This document shows positions 31,703-42,328 of a stretch of 64,000 nt of DNA, in pieces (position 1 is the first letter of the stretch; every line of letters starts with the position of its first letter). The stretch comes from Strigamia acuminata. Taxonomy: Eukaryota > Arthropoda > Chilopoda > Geophilomorpha > Linotaeniidae. Under the pieces are notes generated by a model. The model was not told the origin of the DNA and made no database searches. It saw nothing but the letters and a program-made list of their open reading frames with translations. The position numbers and the translations under genes were made by a program. Location of the stretch: contig OX442319.1 in the NCBI GenBank assembly GCA_949358305.1, positions 13,206,001 to 13,270,000 of the forward strand, in the 5' to 3' direction.

Positions 31703-34023
31703 TCACGGCAATCTACCCACGCCGGCTTCGTGGAGTTGGAAACAATTGCGGTAGCGTGGGCGACATAGGTGGGTCCGGCAGGGAGCGCACCAGAAACTGC
31801 TCTCGTGGCGTTCTTTGTGGACCTCGCGACACACCACGCATCGACAACTTTTCCCCGCGCGCTCCATTCGATGGACGACGGGTCCAGTAGGTAGGGCCGC
31901 GCGCGAGGCCGTGGTTGTCGTCCTCGTCCTCTCCCGAGCCAAGAGTTGAGCGACAAGTGCCCTTCGGAATTGTAATTGCGATCGATCGCCGCGCGCGGAG
32001 GCTGTGACTTCGCGCATGTTGATTCGGGCGTTGACACACACTGCGGGGAATAAATGGAAAACGACGAGTCGAGATTAAGATTGTAACGATAACAATAATG
32101 ATAATAATCAGAGATTGGGGCCTTGATCCCACCTTGATTCAGCTTTTGAAAGAAGAAGTATCGGTGCCAATAACTGGACCGGCGTCCGATGTGGAATGAG
32201 GAGACGAGTCGGTTCAAGACGTCTACCCAATGAAAATTTTCGATGTAGGACAGTGCGGGCGCCGGACATGCAATATCCACGTTCCTGCCACCGATACGAC
32301 GCGAGACACGGCCGGCCGCTGACAGTGGGTCGACGTTCGTACTGAGCAAACTCACGGTGGTTGTGTCTCGCCACGCAGTGAGCACCAACCGACCGTTTTG
32401 TCGTTGTATGAAATCGCCTACAAAAAAAAAAAAAATGAGAGAGATAGATAGAATAAAAATTAATAATTGAATGAATCAAACGCGCGTTCACGTCCGAGCA
32501 AATGCGTTACCTCTCCGGTTGCCTTGATATCGTCTGAGTGTCGAAAAATCTGATGGCATCTGGGCCGAATTGGCCCGCAGCGTCCCCACGGCCATGGTGT
32601 TGTGGCGGGTGAAGAGGTGTTCGAATAACACGGCGGACGAAAATCGATTATCGCAGGCGATAGTGTACCCCATGCCGAGATAGTGTCTGGCCACGTATAC
32701 GACGATGCGTCCGAGGACACTACCCGGATACCTAGCAAGTTTGGAGTAAAGCAATCCGAGGTGAAAATAGAAAAGGCGATGAATTGACTCACTCTGGTTC
32801 CGGCTCTTCGTCCGGGTCAAAATACATCTTGGTGCGCTTACCCAAGTGCACCTCGTCGTTCAGCACGTAGCCGGTGCCCGCTTCGCACAACGTGAAAAGT
32901 TCAAATCCCCATTTGATGGGTTTGGCCGGTTGGAAGACCTGGAAGAAATTTGCCGAACGAATGAACAAATGTAGACAACTGGATGAATAAATAAATAAAT
33001 GTACGCACTTTTATCTTTGATCGACCTCGGAAGGCGATCATCGACTCGTCAATGCAGAGCGTCGTCCTTGGTTGCCGACATGCGCGGAAGCGTTTGTTGA
33101 CCAGGTCGGCGAACAAGCGAACTTTCATCGCGCGGTCGTCCTGTTCGCGTTCTTTCAAAAATGACACCCTTTCCGCCGTTGTGCTGCCGCCATCGGGGCC
33201 GCGTGCAGAGCCGGTAACGTGCAACCGTTGGTAGGACGGTTGCGTGCCGTAATGAAGGTACCGCGAAATCTCCTGAAACCTCTTGTGTGTCATGGCTCGC
33301 CCAACGGCCGGTGCACCGAGATCGCCGACGTTGCTGCTCGACCAGTAGTGTCGCAATTCGGGTTGTTTGTTGTAGCCGGCCAAGACGTGGATCCCTAGAT
33401 ATACATAAAACTCATCGAGCGTTAGAGGGCGGACCCGCGCGCGCGCCCTTGTCGCTGTCCCTCTCGGTTGTGGCGGGTGTTGCGATCGAGACGGAAGTCG
33501 GGGCTGTCGCCCGGCGGCCAGCTCGGCTGCCCTTCTGTCGGCCGCGGTGATACACACTCTCAAAACACTGCGTTGTGGTCCGGGTGCTCCAGCGCCACTA
33601 CCGCAAGCCACGGCGACCAACGTTCTTTGTCTAGTTCTCGGACCTCGTGGTCGTTGCATCGAACGCGTCTAAAACGAAAAACATGTATATTATACGAACA
33701 ATCAACCAAAAGCGCGTCTGAGAACCCCCGTGAACGACGTGTGCAACGTGTGCGTCAACTTTTCCCAACACCTGTACTCGCGTTCTTCCCACTTCTTTCT
33801 CCTGCTTCGCCTCTCTCCGAATGGCCCGGTTCGTCGCCGTCACGGTGAAGCGGGCCGCCTCGCCGAAGAGTTCCTCGAAATAGTCGAATTCCGAGCTGGT
33901 AGCCACGCATCGGCCGCGATAGCCGGGTGTTTCGCCGTCGAATCCGACGTCCTGTCGGTACCGCGTCGTCGTGGCGGCCCATACGCGCGTGTCGTTGGGC
34001 GTTTTTGGAAAACCGTCCGTCAT
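31703..34023 (-). CDS. piggyBac-type transposase split by five introns
   Basis: Exons in coding order: 33772-34023, 33009-33668, 32793-32938, 32511-32731, 32133-32417, 31703-32040. Every junction joins in frame with GT...AG introns, giving 633 aa, a normal length for this family. Hallmarks of DDE_Tnp_1_7 are present: RPLTLDEFYVYLGI and HYWSSS, then RFQEISRYLHY; the first catalytic Asp in CIDESMIAFRGRSK (D291), the second in ACDNRFSS (D380), the third in HWVDVLNRL (D492). The residue three positions after the third Asp, Asp in Trichoplusia ni piggyBac, is Asn here. A Cys-rich C-terminal zinc domain (CRCVVCREVHKERHESSFWC) is intact. The family acts by cut-and-paste at TTAA. Five introns in an otherwise intact gene suggest a domesticated gene or a large intron-bearing element; terminal repeats were not identified. 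An acceptor-like TTGCCTAG before the ATG suggests another exon upstream. Confidence 0.88.
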
Positions 34024-35118
34024 GGACCTAGGCAAAACAAAACAAAACAAAAAAACAAAAAATAAAACAAAAAAAAAGTAAAGTAAAGTAAAGTAAAGTA
34101 AGTACGGACGAACGAGAAAATTTTGCAGTGGAAATAGCGCGGGTGGCTATTTGCATTGGTATTTCAGGGAAAATAGGATGCAGGATATTCCCACGATATG
34201 TATATGCATTATTGCGACAACATTTGGTGCACCTTTCTTCGCGATTTACCAGAGTCGGTCGAGTAGATCTTTTAACAAACCTCCGAGAAGGGTTGGACAC
34301 GGGTATCTGATAATAGGGGGTTCGGGTTTGCAAATAACGCGCGGTCATTAAATGGCGCGCGGGTTGGTGCGCGTGTGCAGCGCGGATGAACGTGATCGTT
34401 GTCACGTGCTGGGAACGTGATTAAAGGGGAAGCAATGGCACACGTGTTATCCTCCCTTCCCCCTTGAAATACCGATGCGTTTTAAATTTCATCACGGGTT
34501 TAAATGGTAAATGATGCCAATCTTCATTTAAATTTAGAGTAAAATACAAATTATGTTAGCTTTTGAATGCAACTGGTGAAAATATCTACCCACGCTATTT
34601 TCGTCAAATATTTCTCTCGAAATATCTGTGGGAGCAAGATGGTGACAATTACACCGCTTGTGGTTCCCGTCTGTGTCCGTCCGCGAACATGGCGCTCGCT
34701 CGTCGACATACCTGCTTAATTCGATGGATAGGCCGGTTGATAGACCGGTTGATTCAATTTTCTTCCTCTTTTTCTCGCTGGAAAAGTACTTGGCAGTTGA
34801 CCAACTACTCGCTGCCACGCCGTCGTCGTGCAGAACGCGTGTAGGATGAACCGAGGGATGATGGGAAACCACAGGGCTTTCACAAGGCTCGCGCGGTCGA
34901 GAGGCGAGTATGGAAATCGGACGCGCGTGTATATAATCAACCGCGCGTGCGTGTGCAATTTTACACAACAACAATTTATGTGCTGAAAATTTTGTTAAAC
35001 GCATGGATAAATAAATAAACGAAAGAAAAACAATGCGAAACGGGGTGCGTGTTTGTTTATTCGAAACCGCAAATGAAAAATAAAAAATAGAAAAGAAAAT
35101 CTGACAAACTGTGCCGTT
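34024..35118. other. Region between the transposase and gene H
   Basis: An AAAGT repeat lies at about 34076-34104 and AAAAC runs before it. A TATATA stretch near 34928-34935, read on the minus strand, could belong to a promoter for the transposase. No coding region is convincing. Confidence 0.45.
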
Positions 35119-37903
35119 TCACGGACTGGCACGCGTGTCTTTCAAATCGTCAACAAAATACCGCGGGCGATCCACATTAGCCAGGAAAAAGTCTGCGTGG
35201 TCCCGGTCGATGTCCTCGATCTTAGAGATCAATCGGGTCAGAAATTCGGGAATTGCGACCGCTGTCATGAATGTTTCAATTCCGTCTGGTCCCCACGTCT
35301 GCGCATACTGTGTTTTTATGGGCAGCTCCGTCCTTATTTTCTTTATAATAGAATGAGCAAAACGTTTGCACTGAAATGTAAATGAGCAAAATTCAATCGA
35401 ACGAAAGCAAAGAACGAACAAACAAACAAACAAACAAACAAACAAACAAACAAAAACATATAAAAATAATAAAAAATCTATAGTCTGTACCAGTTCTTCG
35501 TCTTGGATCAGTAAATCGTGTCGGTTGGTCGACATGGACGATCGCTTCGGGGCACCTTTGTCAAAGAGGTTCATCCGCCAACTTTTAACCTTTCCATTGA
35601 GTACGTCTGCGACGTGTTGGAAGCAGATGTTGAAGTGTTTGGTGAGATTTTGCTCAATCGAGTAAGTGGAGTACCTGTGTAAAATAATGAACAAGCGAAT
35701 TAGACTACGGTGTGGTCAAAAAAATTATAGTTAATTACAGAATAAAATGAAAGAAAACACTCACCGCAGTTTCGTGATAGGAGCGGGACGAATTTTACGA
35801 CAACCGCTACAAAAGAACTTGGTGTAGCTTTTCCGGTTGGTCCATGTCCGCCCCACACATTCTTCGTGTACCGAAGAGGAACACGATTTGCAACTCAGTC
35901 GCGGACTAGTCGACTCCGCGCAGTAAACACTGTCGCATTTGCTTCCCGTGATGTCTCGTTTCTCGCGATACAAGGCTGTCTGAAATTTCAGTCAAACACG
36001 AACCACCAAATTAATGAGAGCAGCGGAAAGGATCCCTTTCCTTTACCTTGAACGGATCCGGTTTGTCATTGTCCGGCGACGACGACGACGACGACGATGG
36101 CGACGACTTTGTAGTGGGAGTCGGCCCGCGTCCACGTATTTGTTTAGCCTCACGTTCGCGTTTGCTCTTCGCAATGCTAGCGATTAGACCGCAATCGCGC
36201 TTCATCCCGCGTCCAGGAGCGGTGCCGCGACCATGTCCGACGCGACCGCCGTCGTTTCCACCGTTTCCATCGCCTTCGCCTTCGCCTTCGTCTTCGTCTT
36301 CGCCTTCGTCTTCGTCGTCTTCGATGTCGCTACTGTCATCGTCGTCGGGTCGTGTCTTCCCGAACAAAAACTCTAGGGCCCGAGCTTGTCGATTCAAATC
36401 GATGGGTTGCTGAAATAAAACAAACAAACAAACAGACGGACAATCGATCAGTCTAGTTGCCCGGGCAGGTCCTTGGGGCGAGACACTCACGTTCTTCTCC
36501 CATTGCGTGTATCCTTCTCGCAACAACTTCATGGTCTTTGGTGTTACCACGATTGCCTAGAGAGAGAAAATGTCAATGACAAATAAACCGAATTGTTTTT
36601 CCCTCACCTCGTCACCCTTCTTCTTCTTCTCGTTCCCTTGCTGTTGTCGAGCACCACTGTGGTGGGGAGGGGTATCACCTCCTCTCTTCGTGCCCTTCCC
36701 ACTTAGCTTCAGAAATGTGGGCAGTACGTCGAATCTGTGTGTCTCTCGCAAATGATATTGCATATTTTCTGATCGTGTGTTGCATAAAGGACAGTCGTCC
36801 GCCTTCTTCCTCGTTAACATCAGTGCCTGTTGAAGAAGAGATGAACGATTGAGATGATCACATCAATGAAAATGGGGGAAAAAAAAAAAAATAAAATAAA
36901 TTAAAAAAAAAAATAAATAAATAAATAAATAAATTAAATTAATAAATAAGTAAATAAACAAACAAATAAATAAAGAAATACAGTGTAAGCTATGTAGCCC
37001 GGATGTAGGATGGGGCCCAGAAATGTGTCCAGTCCAGGCGATGTTCGTTCTGTAGGGTGTGTACACCTTTTTTTATTTATTTATTTTTTTTTATTTTAGT
37101 GTTTTTGTTTTTGTTTTTTTTTCTAATTTATTTCATTGGAAAATCGACATTTTTTATTTTTGTCCGAACCACACGGTAATTTTTTCCTTATATGGGATGC
37201 ACCGCTTTGCCCGGAATTCGGAAAGGGAAGTCGTCCAAACCAAAGAGTAAATCTAGCATCGCTCCTTATTGGTTGGGCCCGGGCCCGGACAAAATTGTCC
37301 GGACCACGTAGTTGTCCGGACGGTGTTATGTCCGAGCTACGCAGCTTACATTGTAAATAAAGGCGAACAAACGAATCGCGCGCGTACGCGCTAGGAAATA
37401 CCCGACAAAAGTTCTCAAAGTTGCCAACGTGATTGCGCAACAACTCCCTGGCCGGTTTGATTTTTCCAACGTTGTGCATATGCCGCCAGTGATTACATAT
37501 GTCGGCTTTGGGGCCCTTCGGGACTTTGTTTGAGTCGGGACACAACCAACACACCCCATTTCTCGTATCGATGACAGGTTTGTCCTAAACGAGAAAGATG
37601 ATTGAACGAACAAACGAACGAACGAATGAGCTGATTGATTGTCGTCGTTGTTACCTTAAGGTGGTCGTAGGACGACCAAATAGCCTGTTGCGACGCACTA
37701 GTGGTCACGCGTTGCGATGTACTTGCGGTCATGTGTTGCGATGTACTGGCGGTCGTGAGTCTTTCTTCGATTACACTCAACCTTTGATTAAGGGTGCGTA
37801 ATTCTTCCGCAATTTGTGTGTATTTAGTCCCACGTCCCTCTTCTTGCTGGTACAAGAAATCTACGCGTGTTTTTAGAACCGTTACATCCTCTGTTCTCGG
37901 CAT
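35119..37903 (-). CDS. Gene H: eight-exon protein with two C2H2-like fingers and a PHD-like finger
   Basis: Exons in coding order: 37655-37903, 37402-37584, 36608-36826, 36491-36556, 36047-36409, 35765-35979, 35491-35674, 35119-35370. All joins keep frame, giving 576 aa. Order: an N-terminal coiled coil (ELRTLNQRLSVIEERL); a finger with CWLCPDS and HWRHMH; a second with CPLCNTRS and HLRETH; an acidic stretch of Asp/Glu/Gly; Arg/Gly and Ser-rich linkers; a C4HC3 PHD-like finger (CDSVYC, CKSC, HEEC, CSGC) near residues 370-415; and a C-terminal domain with no recognised family (PEFLTRLISKIEDIDRDHAD). PHD fingers usually read histone tails, so a chromatin-associated role is inferred, not shown. 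The two-finger part follows the plan of gene F. It starts 57 bases from the assembly gap, so an upstream exon could be missing. Confidence 0.78.
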
Positions 37904-37959
37904 CGTCGACGTGAGTCTGCCGTCATCGAGTCTAGTGGGGGGGGGGAGAGGAATAAAAA

Positions 37960-38159
37960 NNNNNNNNNNNNNNNNNNNNNNNNNNNNNNNNNNNNNNNNN
38001 NNNNNNNNNNNNNNNNNNNNNNNNNNNNNNNNNNNNNNNNNNNNNNNNNNNNNNNNNNNNNNNNNNNNNNNNNNNNNNNNNNNNNNNNNNNNNNNNNNNN
38101 NNNNNNNNNNNNNNNNNNNNNNNNNNNNNNNNNNNNNNNNNNNNNNNNNNNNNNNNNNN
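37960..38159. other. Assembly gap, 200 N
   Basis: Exactly 200 N, so the true distance is unknown. It lies between the end of the copy-1 cassette and the sequence leading into copy 2. Confidence 1.
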
Positions 38160-38879
38160 TTACTTCGTGCGTTTCCGGATTAGCACGATTGTCCCGCGAT
38201 TAGTTTATCATTGTATTATGTCCCGGAATTGCAGATCAGTTGTTATTGCTTTTTATCTAATGCGTGTTTCGTTACCACAACTGATTTACCTTTATATAAT
38301 GATTTGTCTAATTGTCGTCTGCTCTTATGAGCATTTTGCATTAAGAACTTGTTCTGTTTTAAGTTGTTTATGTTTAAACATTGTACAGGACAAATCAAAT
38401 TGAATACAATAGTGATTTGTCCTTCTTATTGTTTGTGAGGTGAAATAACCTCAAACCATGTATCATTTGTTCTCACATGTTTTTCCATGATATTAAAGAT
38501 GGCGGCACAATTTGTGCTAGTGTTACAAAACATTGAAAACTGCTTCAACTCACCTTATTTAAGATTAAAGGCCAACAGTCAATTGGTTGATTGGTAGATA
38601 GATAGATAGATAGATAGATAGATTGATAAATAGATAAACGGCATGTATAAATGGACAGGTATATAGTAAACTTGCTCAGCAGCGAAGCACGTGGCGCGGA
38701 ATCAGCGGTCAGGTATGGCGGATTTCGATAACGACGCTTGGTGATCGGAGTTACAAAAAAATAAAAATTTGAAAGCATCGTGAAACAAATAGATGAATAA
38801 ACAAATAAACATAAATATATAAATAAACAAATAAATAAATAAAATAGACAAAAATAAACAAACAACGTCGCATCACGCG

Positions 38880-38979
38880 CGGGATTCCATGGTTGTCGCC
38901 AGATGCCGCGTCGAATCACTCGCGCGCTCGCCATCAGTAGTGTGGACCCCGTGTCGCGAACAAGTGGAACGATTAGAGG
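38880..38979 (+). promoter_or_regulatory. Probable non-coding first exon of gene B
   Basis: Ends at a strong donor GTAAGTTAACCATTTT that matches the one upstream of gene A. It contains CGCCAGATGCCGCGTCGA. Exon start is a guess. Confidence 0.4.
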
Positions 38980-39114
38980 TAAGTTAACCATTTTCCCGGT
39001 AAACACTCGTCAGTTGGCGTTTTTACACGCGGTTCGCGGCCCTGGACTGCATTGCTTTTTGCGGCAGGTGAGAGTCGGGACCGCGGTGCCGTTTTAAAAC
39101 CGAGACGGTATCGT

Positions 39115-39367
39115 GTACCAGGGCCACGGTACTTTGAAAAACTCGTGTAACGCGAACCGACTTTGTCGTACAACGAGAAAATACAAGATTCTCATTTTTT
39201 CTCGGTTTTGCTTTCATTTGATTAATTCTTATGTTACGTTTCAATGCAATTTATCTCATTTCAGAAAACTACAAGACACGAATAAAAAGAAGATTTTTTC
39301 GTCTGTTTCTTATTGCATGGCGGGTTAAGCCTATATATAAGATTTTTCTCATTTAATTAGAAATAAA

Positions 39368-39402
<35 letters not shown>

Positions 39403-39573
39403 CTTTTTATATGTGTCTCGCAGACTTCTGAAATAAGATAAATTGTATTGAAACCAAAGGTAAGAATTAACCAAATGGAAGTAAAACCGAGAAAATACGA
39501 GAACTTCGTATTTTCTCGTGTTTTCTCGCATTGTTCCGCGGTAGGCATCAAATGTACCACGTCCAACACGTAC
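39115..39573. mobile_element. Foldback (MITE-like) inverted repeat in the gene B leader intron
   Basis: The left arm (about 39115-39300) and the reverse complement of the right arm (about 39393-39573) share TCTCGGTTTT, TTAATTCTTA, TTTCAATNCAATTTATC and TTTCAGAA in the same order. Both ends begin GTAC. The loop is about 90 bases and includes a poly-A run. There is no coding capacity and no clear target-site duplication. Confidence 0.6.
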
Positions 39574-39694
39574 ATGTACGCGCGTAGACTTGCGCGAACA
39601 ATATGTGCGCGGATGTTTTATTCGACGTCCCACGTTTTGGTTCTTTTTGTTGCGATTTTAATTTTTATCTTTTTTTTTTCACATTGAAGAAAAT

Positions 39695-40283
39695 ATGGAA
39701 AAAGGAAAGAAAGGAGAAAAGCCGTCCACAAAGTCGCACCTGTCACCCGTCGTCCGTTTGAAACGCATCGACTTCATGGAGGCGTGGAGCCACACGCCAA
39801 ACTTGAGCGCCGCCAGTAGTTCCGTGCATGATGCACGCGAGCGAAAAACTAATGATCCCACGAAGATCAAGGGGGTATGTGTCCCATTCCGATATTTACT
39901 CTTTTGTCTTTTTTATTTGACCTTTTTTTTTTTTTTTTTTTTTTTATATTTATTCGTTCTTTTCTCTCTTTCTCCAGTCGCTCGGTCAAAGACAGACGAA
40001 GGTCCAGGAGACGGCAATGGCGACGACGGAGGAAAGGGTCGAAAAAATGATGGAGGGACTAGAGGAGAGAATTGAGGAGTTGATAGACAGGACGGAACAA
40101 AGACTCAAGAAAATGGTAAAGGCGACGATGGAGGAATTTGAGAAAACATTTGAAAAAGCAGAGGAAAAATGGTGGAAGGCGATGGAGGGAACGATGGGTT
40201 GGATAGAGGATGTCGTTGACGACGATGATGACGAAGGCGCTGAAGAGGCAATTGGTGGTTCCGATCTTTCGATGGAATTATAA
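39695..40283 (+). CDS. Gene B: small two-exon coiled-coil protein
   Basis: Exon 1 is 39695-39874 (donor GTATGT) and exon 2 is 39978-40283 (acceptor CTCCAG), phase 0, 161 aa. The ATG lies five bases after an ACATTGAAG acceptor, as in gene A. Exon 1 is basic and hydrophilic (EKGKKGEKPSTK). Exon 2 is a charged coiled coil of Met/Glu/Lys (ERVEKMMEGLEERIEELIDR) followed by an acidic run (DVVDDDDDEGAEEA) and the tail GSDLSMEL, similar to gene A. Function unknown. It is the gene closest to the start of copy 2. Confidence 0.65.
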
Positions 40284-40570
40284 GAGGAGACGGTTTATTC
40301 CCACTCTCGTTTGTTTGTTTGTTTGATTTAGTTTTTGTTTTGGTTTTTAATTTTATTTATTCATTTATTTATTTTTTTTTTCAATTGTCAAAGATGTGAC
40401 ACAACTCTTATGGGACAAAAACAACAATCCACCATCTCATTGTCTCGTATTGTTTGTTCATATTGCGTATATTTTGTTTCTCATTGTAAAAAAAACATCT
40501 CATCGGGTGATTAAATATACGTCTTTATTTTATTTATTTTATTTATTTATCTGTTTCTCTTCTTTTCTAT
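40284..40570. other. 3' flank of gene B
   Basis: T-rich with TTTG and TTTA runs; nothing else is seen. Confidence 0.5.
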
Positions 40571-40590
40571 ATTTTAGCACAATTTATAAT

Positions 40591-40760
40591 CGACCCAGAG
40601 CGGTCGAGTGGGCAGGACTACCTGCCGCATGGAGCCGTGGACTCTGGGTTCGAGTGTCGCTTCCGCGATCTTACGTTTGCTTTGTGCAGAAAAAAGGAAA
40701 GAAAGAGACTGACTGACTGCTGGGCGACAATGATGATGGTATAAACTATTAGTCGTACCC
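40591..40760 (+). mobile_element. tRNA-derived SINE, plus strand
   Basis: The head has a pol III A box (GCGGTCGAGTGG) and B box (GGGTTCGAGTG). Like the head at 29706-29779 it starts with a CGACCCAG/CGGCCCAG-type string, but it is not a foldable tRNA. It continues into a tail with AAAGAAAGAG and GACTGACTG runs. The 3' end is approximate. Confidence 0.55.
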
Positions 40761-42328
40761 TCTCGCAAGGTCCGAGAAATTCAACCCTTCTTTATTTTGT
40801 TTTAATTTTTATCCTATCTATTTAAAACAATTACCGTCAGAGTGCGCTACCGTCGGAGATTTTTTCGTGATTGCCGTGCGCGCGAGAAAAATTGCAACCG
40901 ACAAACTTTTCCACATTGAAATTGGAAAACAAAATATATGGGGAGATCCACGTAGACAAGTAAATCAAGATTAACTTGGTTTCGGAATTTATAGGACACC
41001 TTTTAACGCGGGAAACGCAAAAATCCGCATCGAATGGACACTTTGGCGTCCATCGAAGGGCACGGCTTACGTCGGGTGGCGTGGCGGTTCTGGGAAATTA
41101 CATTACAGGCCACGTGACCAGGTACAAAGTCCTGCGCACAAACGCTCGAGCGGAGTTGAATAAAAGTCCTTGAAATATATAAATCGATTTATCGACAGTG
41201 GAACTAATTCCACGACGAGTGCCCCAACGATTAATTAGATTATCGAATTGGGTGCCGTCTGAGTCGAAGATCGCGAACGCCCCGATCGGTTTACCATTTT
41301 AATTTCAACTCGCAGTACACGTTGCACCATCGTAGACGATGTGAGTTTGTATAATCGCGTTCGACGAGTTTGCAGACACTTTGAATTCGTTCGCTTCGAG
41401 CCATCATGGAGATCCGAGGGTTTCGGTCGAAATTTCCTGAATCGATTTGAAACGGTATTTCCCACCCACGGGTGTTCTGCTCCACCACGAACATTCCGGC
41501 GACCATTGCGGCGACCATTGCGGCAACGAGCGCCTCACCTACGGTGAATGCGGGGCAGCTGGCACCGACGAGTGTCGGCAGCCCCAACAACTTGTTCCAA
41601 AATAAGCCCACAGACAGACACACCTATAAAGCGTGTTTATTTCAAACAATTGTGCAAAAACACCCATTTAATTGTTTATTTATTTGTTCCTCGTGATACG
41701 CGCGTGGCCTGTGCGTTGACGACGTGTTCGCGATTTCACGACGGAATTCGTGGATCCGTTCGTCGGGATTGGACTTTTGGGTGTCGGGTGAAAACGACCG
41801 ACCGGGGACGAAATTCGAGGCGGAGAAGGGAGAAGGGAGCAAACAAGCGCGCGCGCAAGACGCCAAACGGAGTAAAAAAAATATCCAAAGAAGATGACTA
41901 AACTTTACTTTACTTTACTTAATTTTCGAATACTATGAGCACCCGGGATTCCATACTAAGGTCGAAATGACTAAAGTCGAAATCCCGTTTCGACCTAATT
42001 CGTTTCGACCCAGGTATCCCATCTAGTCTAAAATAAAAACAAACTCGCTGTTCACTAAAATATCTATATTTAAAGTTTTTACAGTTTCTACAGTTTGCAG
42101 AATGTTATAAAAAAAAAAAAATAAATAAATAAATAAATAAATAAAAATAAAAATAAAAACAAATAAACAAATAAAACGGAATAAAACAAAACGATGAAAC
42201 AACGATACATTGAAGCGAAGATTATATGGTGGAATAACGCCGAAAAAGTTACGCGAAAACGACAGTTATTTATTTCTATAACATTTTTTTCCCACATTTT
42301 TTACCCCATTTACACATAGAATTGCCAT
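40761..42328. repeat. Composite repeat leading into copy 2
   Basis: From about 41040 the sequence parallels 1680-2180 and 42980-43480 (GTGGCGTGGCGGTT, GAGTTGAATAAAAGTCC, CAACGATTAATTAGATTATC, GATCGCGAACGC). So gene R in copy 2 is flanked on both sides by direct copies of this unit. From 41299 it is the duplicate of position 1 onwards, including the hairpin at about 41552-41585. No gene is seen. Confidence 0.6.

Larger units (their letters stand above)
38160..39694. other. Upstream region of gene B
   Basis: Holds a GATA repeat (about 38598-38624), AAAT/AAAC runs (38800-38860), a probable non-coding first exon of gene B ending at the donor AGAG/GTAAGTTAACC (38979/38980), and an inverted repeat at 39115-39573 inside the following intron. 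No other gene is seen; an open frame across 38545-39006 on the minus strand is mostly microsatellite. Confidence 0.5.

Noticed and set aside
34900-34950. piggyBac terminal inverted repeats near the transposase
   Set aside because: I looked for TTAA followed by a CCC-type terminus on both sides and found no convincing matched pair by eye.
35119-35370. An RTC4-like domain at the C-terminus of gene H
   Set aside because: Only a vague resemblance in the PEFLTRLI segment; not enough without a profile search.
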